From Oscillatoria sp. HE19RPO (GTDB lineage: Bacteria; Cyanobacteriota; Cyanobacteriia; Cyanobacteriales; Laspinemataceae), in contig NZ_JAMXOT010000103.1 in NCBI RefSeq assembly GCF_024220515.1, positions 1-49,640 of the forward strand: a DNA stretch of 49,640 bases. Direction: 5' to 3'. A program made the position numbers and the translations under genes. Each line of letters opens with the position of its first letter. Position 1 is the stretch's first letter. Under the pieces are notes generated by a model that was not told the DNA's origin, searched no databases, and saw nothing but the letters and a program-made list of their open reading frames with translations. Below are positions 45,415 to 49,640 of this stretch, one piece after another.

Positions 45415-45535
45415 ATACCAAATCCGGTTGTTAAAAGTCGGTTTACTCTTCAGCCCGCGCAGGCGGGCTTCGTCTGTGTAGCCCCACCCTTGAGGGTGTG
45501 GGTTTTTATAGACCTTTGACAACCGGATTCCGTAT
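45415..45535. repeat. MITE-like element, copy 1
   Basis: 121-bp unit with 16-base terminal inverted repeats, ATACCAAATCCGGTTG on the left and CAACCGGATTCCGTAT on the right (two mismatches). Inside are two hairpins: GCCCGCGCAGGCGGGC and CCACCCTTGAGGGTGTGG. It has no coding capacity. Copies: 46255-46362 (complete), 9544-9645 (right end missing), and terminal motif only at 4631-4645. Confidence 0.75.
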
Positions 45536-45628
45536 GATTTATATTTTGCAATCCCCTTATCGCGATATAATCATAGTAACCGTCATCCAAAACTTGCCTT
45601 TCTGCACCTTCCATGAATGAGGCTATAA

Positions 45629-45898
45629 ATGAATATTTCCGAAGTTCAAGCTCTAGTTAAATATATTTCCAATGCCCAAGGGGAAAAAACTGAAGTAATT
45701 ATTCCAATCGAAGTTTGGAACAGTTTGTTGCAAAAAATTACCTCAATCGAACGCTATTCAACCCTCAGTGGACTCAGCCCCGTTGATGAAAATGAGCCAA
45801 AAACTCAGATTCTAGCTGACTTACAAGAGTCTATTCGCGCAGCCAGAGCCGGAGAAACTTACCCGATTTCCCAATTATGGGAAGACTTGGATAGTTGA
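45629..45898 (+). CDS. Putative antitoxin of a RelE/ParE-type pair
   Basis: 89-residue protein preceding a RelE-like gene by two bases. The N-terminal part (VQALVKYISNAQGEKTEVII) and the helical C-terminus (ADLQESIRAARAGETYPISQ, then LWEDLDS) fit small cyanobacterial antitoxins paired with RelE/ParE toxins. No named family is certain. The frame is intact while the toxin is broken, so it may persist as an orphan or protect against related toxins. Confidence 0.65.
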   Translation: MNISEVQALVKYISNAQGEKTEVIIPIEVWNSLLQKITSIERYSTLSGLSPVDENEPKTQILADLQESIRAARAGETYPISQLWEDLDS

Positions 45899-45900
45899 TT

Positions 45901-46227
45901 ATGGCAGAAGTTCGTTTTACCGCACCTTTTCAACGTCGTTTCAAGGCTCTCTCTAAACGTTATCGTAAAATTCAGGAAGATATTCGACCCATAATTGAGA
46001 CTTGAGAAACCGGAGAAATTATCGGCCAACAAATTGCCGGTACTGATTTTACCCTGTTTAAAGTTAGGGCAAAAAATAGCGATATTCCCACGGGCAAAAG
46101 TGGTGGATACCGATTAATTTATCAATTATCTGCACCTGAATGTATTTTACTACTGTTAATATAGGCCAAATCCGACCAAGAAGATGTCACTCTAGCAGAA
46201 ATTGAAGAGGCGATTTTGAATGCTTAA
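45901..46227 (+). pseudogene. RelE/ParE-type toxin gene with two internal stops
   Basis: 109-codon frame starting MAEVRFTAPFQRRFKALSKR and ending TLAEIEEAILNA. It has in-frame TGA at 46003-46005 and TAG at 46162-46164. Between and after them the reading FKVRAKNSDIPTGKSGGYRL and IYQLSAPECILLLLI matches the RelE/ParE core (the RVGDYRxxY-like region). There is no frameshift, only the two stops, so decay is recent or the stops are read through. It pairs with the antitoxin at 45629. Confidence 0.8.
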
Positions 46228-46254
46228 TTTAGATACCGATTGATAATACTAATG

Positions 46255-46362
46255 ATACCAAATCCGGTTGGTCTTTTAGCCCGCGCAGGCGGGCTTTGTC
46301 CTGTGAGCCTCCACCCTTGAGGGTGTGGGTTTTTATAGACCTTTAACAACTGAATTCCGTAT
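46255..46362. repeat. MITE-like element, copy 2
   Basis: 108-bp copy of the element at 45415: left end ATACCAAATCCGGTTG (identical), right end CAACTGAATTCCGTAT (four mismatches against the left-end complement), with the same two internal hairpins. It lies between the toxin pseudogene and the DUF29 gene. Confidence 0.75.
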
Positions 46363-46445
46363 GAATTGATTCTATCCCTTGGGCAACCTAAAATAAAATC
46401 AGAACCTTATCCCGTAAAGCTTTCAAAATAACTTGGGGGATAAAA

Positions 46446-46892
46446 ATGAAACCAACATTACCCTTATACGACACAGACTACCAACTTTGGTTAGAGCAAA
46501 CCATCGCCCAGTTGCAAACCCAGGATTTCAGTGATATCGACCTAGAGAATTTAATTGAGGAGATAAAAAGTTTAGGGAAAAGAGACAAACGGGCGATTTG
46601 TAGCGACCTGATGCGACTGTGGGAACACTTGCTCAAAGTCAAATATTGGCAACAAGAACGAGAATCTTGTATCCGAGGTTGGACATTAGAGATTAGAAAT
46701 TTTCGCTTGCAGATTCAACTCATCCTCAAAGATAGTCCCAGTCTCAAAAACTATCTCCAGGAAAATTTTATTGAGGAATACCAGAATGGGCGAAAGCTAT
46801 TTCTGGATGCCACAGGTCTCAATGCAGACCTCATTCCCGCAGACCCTTGTTTCAGCCTAGAGCAAGTTCTGGATGAAAATTGGCTACCATAG
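46446..46892 (+). CDS. DUF29 family protein
   Basis: 148-residue protein of the DUF29 family, very common in cyanobacteria and of unknown function. The start LYDTDYQLWLEQTIAQLQTQ and the middle LENLIEEIKSLGKRDKRAIC are the family pattern, followed by LWEHLLKVKYW. All-helical appearance. GGGGGATAA upstream is the candidate ribosome site. A fragment of a related gene lies at 43313. The gene is flanked by a MITE-like element and a palindromic repeat. Confidence 0.85.
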   Translation: MKPTLPLYDTDYQLWLEQTIAQLQTQDFSDIDLENLIEEIKSLGKRDKRAICSDLMRLWEHLLKVKYWQQERESCIRGWTLEIRNFRLQIQLILKDSPSLKNYLQENFIEEYQNGRKLFLDATGLNADLIPADPCFSLEQVLDENWLP

Positions 46893-46911
46893 GGGGTTGT
46901 TTCAAGGGACA

Positions 46912-46978
46912 AGAAACCGGGTTTCTCATGGAAAATTTGGGGTGGGTGGCGACAATTCTGGCCAGAAACCCGGTTTCT
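46912..46978. repeat. Palindromic repeat AGAAACCGGGTTTCT, copy 1
   Basis: Exact 15-base arms: AGAAACCGGGTTTCT at 46912-46926 and its reverse complement at 46964-46978, around a 37-base centre containing GACAATTCTGGCC. The arms are themselves nearly palindromic. Copies at 47791-47857 and 49401-49465. Non-coding. Confidence 0.8.
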
Positions 46979-47015
46979 CAAGATTAAGCGCTATTCAGTA
47001 GAGGTTGTTGAGCTA

Positions 47016-47726
47016 ATGACAGTTGTGCGATTTCCTTGGGATGAATTTCCATCAGTATGGATTCACGCCCCAGAATTAGCGGTGAAAAAGCATTTTGCTT
47101 ACAGTGCAGCCAAATCAGGAGACCCTAATGCTGCATATCAGTTGGTCAATGAAATGCTTTCAGAAAAGGTAGTGGAACAGTTAGCATCTACATTTGCAGG
47201 CATCCCGATGACATTAGTTTCAGCCCACGCAATTGAGAATGTCGGTGTGAACGCAATTCCTGAAGCATTAGCAAATTCCCTAGCTCAGAACTTACAGTGG
47301 CGGGCGGACAGCGGCATCGTTCAAACCAATATTGTCGCCCATACAGGAGCCGATGGGTTTTCTCGGCTTGCCCGACAAGCTAAGTTTGAGGGAGCAGTTA
47401 TCCCAAACCAATGTTATCTTTTAGTTGACGACTTTGTAGGACAAGGTGGAACCCTCGCCAACCTCCGCTCTCATATTATTCAGGGCGCAGGAAAGGTCAT
47501 AGGCGCAACGGTCTTAACGGGCAAACCCTATTCAGCCAATCTTGCTTTAACAGAATCCACTCTTGATGCACTGAGGTTAAAACATGGATGCGAACTTGAA
47601 CAATGGTGGCAAAACCGATTCGGCTTCAACTTTGACTGCCTTACAGAGTCTGAAGCACGTTACTTGCTCAAAACCCCGATCGCTGACCGAATCCGAGATA
47701 AAATTACTCAGGCAGAGCAAAGTTGA
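47016..47726 (+). CDS. Phosphoribosyltransferase-fold protein
   Basis: 236 residues with the PRPP-binding loop YLLVDDFVGQGGTL at 134-147, in which two Asp precede the GQGGT loop, as in type I phosphoribosyltransferases. The N-terminal 60 residues (FPSVWIHAPELAVKKHFAYS) are not part of the core. The substrate base is unknown; such stand-alone proteins in accessory regions have uncertain roles. The first-hood residues are not conserved enough to name an enzyme. A second frame overlaps its 3' end. Confidence 0.7.
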   Translation: MTVVRFPWDEFPSVWIHAPELAVKKHFAYSAAKSGDPNAAYQLVNEMLSEKVVEQLASTFAGIPMTLVSAHAIENVGVNAIPEALANSLAQNLQWRADSGIVQTNIVAHTGADGFSRLARQAKFEGAVIPNQCYLLVDDFVGQGGTLANLRSHIIQGAGKVIGATVLTGKPYSANLALTESTLDALRLKHGCELEQWWQNRFGFNFDCLTESEARYLLKTPIADRIRDKITQAEQS

Positions 47727-47781
47727 AATCGCCATGCGGGTGAATGAGCTTTGGGAGTTAAATAAAGCGAAAAAAGATTAG
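47584..47781 (+). CDS. Possible small ORF overlapping the phosphoribosyltransferase 3' end
   Basis: 65-codon frame, the first two-thirds of which lies over the preceding gene. The final part, LTESEIKLLRQSKVEIAMRV and NELWELNKAKKD, looks like a genuine small helical protein rather than a shadow, so a short protein or the tail of a frameshifted longer protein is possible. No ribosome site is clear. I give it as uncertain. Confidence 0.3.
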   Translation: MDANLNNGGKTDSASTLTALQSLKHVTCSKPRSLTESEIKLLRQSKVEIAMRVNELWELNKAKKD

Positions 47782-47790
47782 TATCGGGTC

Positions 47791-47857
47791 AGAAACCGGG
47801 TTTCTCCTGGAAAATTTGGGGTTTTTGGCGACAATTCTGGCCAGAAACCCGGTTTTT
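47791..47857. repeat. Palindromic repeat AGAAACCGGGTTTCT, copy 2
   Basis: Left arm identical to copy 1; the right arm AGAAACCCGGTTTTT has one change. The centre again has GACAATTCTGGCC. The remaining bases up to 48091 hold no recognisable gene or repeat. Confidence 0.75.
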
Positions 47858-48091
47858 AAAAATCTGTTGGATAGGAAGCCGAAGGTGTAATCGAGCGATT
47901 CACCGTTCGGTAGTTCACACAATCCCTCCGCGACAGACTAACTTACTGAAAAGGAATTAATTTTTGCAAAGTAGCGATTCCTGTGAGGGCTCCGCTGCTC
48001 GGAATCGCACGATTTGTCACTGTAGAGGGTAGGAACATCATCTTCCCCTGTCCTCTCCCTAGAGGGCTTCTCAAACCAGCTAAAGTCCATA

Positions 48092-49096
48092 ATGCAACTG
48101 CCAATTCTATCTCTAATCACCACCCTCCTCAGCCTCCTCACCACAGGCTGGCTCAAACAACGCTTCAGCCAAAACCTCCTAGACATCCCCAACGATCGCA
48201 GTTCCCACAGCCAACCCACCCCAAGAGGCGGCGGCTTAGGCTTCATCATCGCCTTTGCCGCCATCACCCTATCAACCCCTCTCTTCTCAACCTATTTCCC
48301 CAAACTTTTCCCAGAAAACCTCTTCCCCCTCTCCCCTCCCCAACCCTTCTTACTGCAACTGTGGGCCATCCTCACTCCCCTCGCCCTCATCGGCTTCCTG
48401 GATGACAAACACAACCTCCCCGCCAGTATCCGCTACCTAGTCCAACTCACCTGCGCCAGTATCGCCATCTTCTGTTTCGGCCCTTTTCCCCAACCCGGGC
48501 TCACCCCCTGGGGAACAGGGGGCGGCATCATCGCCATCCTCCTCACCCTGATCGCCATCACCGCTCTGATTAACTTCTACAACTTCATGGACGGCTTAGA
48601 TGGCTTAGTTGCCGGAGTCACCACGGTGCAACTCGGCTTCCTCGCCCTCTACCTCAACCAACCCCTCTGGTGGCTGCTCGCCGCTGCCCTCCTCGGCTTC
48701 CTATGGTGGAACTGGTCCCCGGCCAAAATCTTCATGGGGGATGTGGGCAGTACGGTCTTAGGGGCCGCCGTCGCCATTGCCCTGCTCAACGCAGACCAGC
48801 CCCTCCCCGCCTGGACCGCCCTCGCCATCACCCTCCCCCTCACCGCAGACGCTATCACCACCCTAGTTCGCCGCCTCATCCGCCGGGAAAACATCTTCAA
48901 AGCCCACCGGAGTCACCTCTATCAACGATTGCAGCAAGCTGGGTGGAGTCATAGTCAGGTTGCCAGTACCTATATCGGCTGTACTCTGCTGATTGCCTTG
49001 AGTATTCTGCTTTGGGGTGGCGTGGGGGCCGGGATGGGGTTAGCCCTGGTGGGGGTGGGGATGGTAGGGGGAGAAGTGTATTTGGGGAAGGGGTAA
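48092..49096 (+). CDS. WecA/MraY-like undecaprenyl-phosphate glycosyl-1-phosphate transferase
   Basis: Membrane enzyme expected to start repeat-unit assembly by moving a (GlcNAc- or amino-sugar-)1-phosphate from a UDP sugar to undecaprenyl phosphate. 334 residues with about 10 transmembrane segments. Motifs in order: [20 protein letters not shown] (31-50), Asp104-Asp105 in [19 protein letters not shown] (161-171), GDVGS (216-220) and AHRSHLYQRL (271-280). All catalytic motifs are kept, unlike the truncated copy at 42544. It belongs to the WbpL-like group by gene context. The adjacent epimerase gene normally found with it is only a remnant elsewhere. Confidence 0.9.
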   Translation: MQLPILSLITTLLSLLTTGWLKQRFSQNLLDIPNDRSSHSQPTPRGGGLGFIIAFAAITLSTPLFSTYFPKLFPENLFPLSPPQPFLLQLWAILTPLALIGFLDDKHNLPASIRYLVQLTCASIAIFCFGPFPQPGLTPWGTGGGIIAILLTLIAITALINFYNFMDGLDGLVAGVTTVQLGFLALYLNQPLWWLLAAALLGFLWWNWSPAKIFMGDVGSTVLGAAVAIALLNADQPLPAWTALAITLPLTADAITTLVRRLIRRENIFKAHRSHLYQRLQQAGWSHSQVASTYIGCTLLIALSILLWGGVGAGMGLALVGVGMVGGEVYLGKG

Positions 49097-49109
49097 TTTC
49101 TTGACCTGC

Positions 49110-49346
49110 GATCGCTCCGGCAGAAGAACCCCACCCTAACCCGGACCGATGCCTTGGGGAGGGGACCGGAGGCGGAAAATAAGGGTCAGAAACAGGCGAT
49201 CGCTACGGCAGAAGAACCCCACCCTAACCCGGACCTTGCTAAGGGGAGGGGACCGGAGGCGGAAAATAAGGGTCAGAAACAGGCGATCGCTACGGCAGAA
49301 GAACCCCACCCTAACCCGGACCTTGCTAAGGGGAGGGGACCGGAGG
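49110..49346 (+). repeat. 87-bp tandem repeat, 2.7 copies
   Basis: Units at 49110-49197 (88 bases, with a variant in the middle), 49198-49284 (87 bases) and 49285 to about 49346 (partial). Each unit starts GATCGCTACGGCAGAAGAAC and includes CCCCACCCTAACCCGGACC and AAATAAGGGTCAGAAACAGG. Units 2 and 3 are identical over their shared length. The unit is a multiple of three, so ORFs run through it, but no protein is credible. Confidence 0.85.
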
Positions 49347-49400
49347 AGGTGCTCTTAAGGGTAACAAACCTACTGTTGTCAGAGGGATAATTTCGGTGCC

Positions 49401-49465
49401 AGAAACCGGGTTTCTCATGGAAATTTGGGTGGGTGACGAGAATTTGGGTCAGAAACCCGGTTTCT
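49401..49465. repeat. Palindromic repeat AGAAACCGGGTTTCT, copy 3
   Basis: Exact 15-base arms again (49401-49415 and 49451-49465) around a centre that differs from copies 1 and 2 by a few changes and a 2-base length difference. Confidence 0.8.
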
Positions 49466-49566
49466 CCACTTGAACTCTCTTCATTCTAGGATGGGGACCT
49501 TAGAAGAATTCAAGAAGGGGCGATCGCCTGTTCCCGGATGAGAATCCCTGACTGAAAGGAGCCTTA

Positions 49567-49640
49567 AGGGAACTCCAAAAAATAAAATCTCCAAAACGTT
49601 CGTTCGTAGTGAATGCTCAACGAAGTCAATGTAGGGGCGC
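49567..49640. repeat. Dispersed repeat AGGGAACTCC, second copy, cut by the window end
   Basis: Matches 45262-45343 closely (AGGGAACTCCAAAAAATAAA, ATCTCCAAAACGTTCG, GTAGGGGCGC) with a shorter middle. No gene is seen between 49466 and 49566. Confidence 0.7.

Noticed and set aside
49149-49390. Two overlapping ORFs of 69 and 78 codons
   Set aside because: They are translations of the 87-bp tandem repeat, whose length is a multiple of three.

Overview
The window comes from a filamentous cyanobacterium, most likely a member of the Oscillatoriales. The evidence is the abundant HIP1-type octamer GCGATCGC, a full-length hetR, a cyanobacterial sulfate ABC transporter, and the dense load of toxin-antitoxin modules, Uma2 nucleases, IS605/IS607-type TnpB elements and short palindromic repeats typical of these genomes. 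No rRNA or tRNA was recognised.

Layout. 0.2-4.2 kb: sulfate transport operon sbpA-cysA-cysT-cysW. 4.2-5.05 kb: repeat-filled intergenic DNA. 5.05-5.96 kb (minus): hetR, with a long leader. 6.6-8.5 kb (minus): a FAD-dependent oxidoreductase. 8.7-9.7 kb: a vapBC module followed by a duplicated vapB whose vapC partner is gone except for its last codons. 9.7-11.7 kb: a zinc-dependent dehydrogenase and a Uma2-family protein. 11.75-11.92 kb: remnant of another PIN toxin.

12.2-42.4 kb is a large surface-polysaccharide locus. It opens with wbpA (interrupted by a 479-residue intein exactly at the catalytic cysteine), wbpB and wbpD. A TnpB element and a UPF0175/DUF3368 toxin-antitoxin pair follow, then a wbpE-like aminotransferase. 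With the wbpI-like 2-epimerase at 36.6 kb this gives all five steps expected for UDP-ManNAc3NAcA-type sugars. A second branch (rfbF, rfbG, 3,5-epimerase, C-methyltransferase) makes a CDP-6-deoxyhexose. It runs with mostly 4-base overlaps into a DegT aminotransferase, an ATP-grasp enzyme, a phosphatase-like/epimerase fusion and a methyltransferase, with a CmcI-like protein just after. Flippase (Wzx), polymerase (Wzy), several glycosyltransferases, an FkbM methyltransferase and an exported glycoside-hydrolase-like protein complete the export and assembly set. The 28-41 kb part is visibly AT-rich and poor in HIP1, which suggests acquired DNA.

42.4-49.6 kb is a scrambled zone. A WecA/MraY-like initiating transferase is present once intact (48.1 kb) and once truncated (42.5 kb). 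Pieces of an epimerase tail lie around it, one of them split by an IS607-type element. A toxin-antitoxin pair with a broken toxin, a DUF29 gene and a DUF29 remnant, a phosphoribosyltransferase-like gene, MITE-like elements, palindromes and an 87-bp tandem repeat fill the rest.

Putative logic: nucleotide sugars are made in the cytoplasm by the wbp and rfb sets, loaded on undecaprenyl phosphate by the WecA-like enzyme, extended by the glycosyltransferases, decorated by methyltransferases and the unusual ATP-grasp/phosphatase-epimerase cassette, flipped by Wzx and polymerised by Wzy. All functional assignments are from sequence motifs read by eye; no database search was run.
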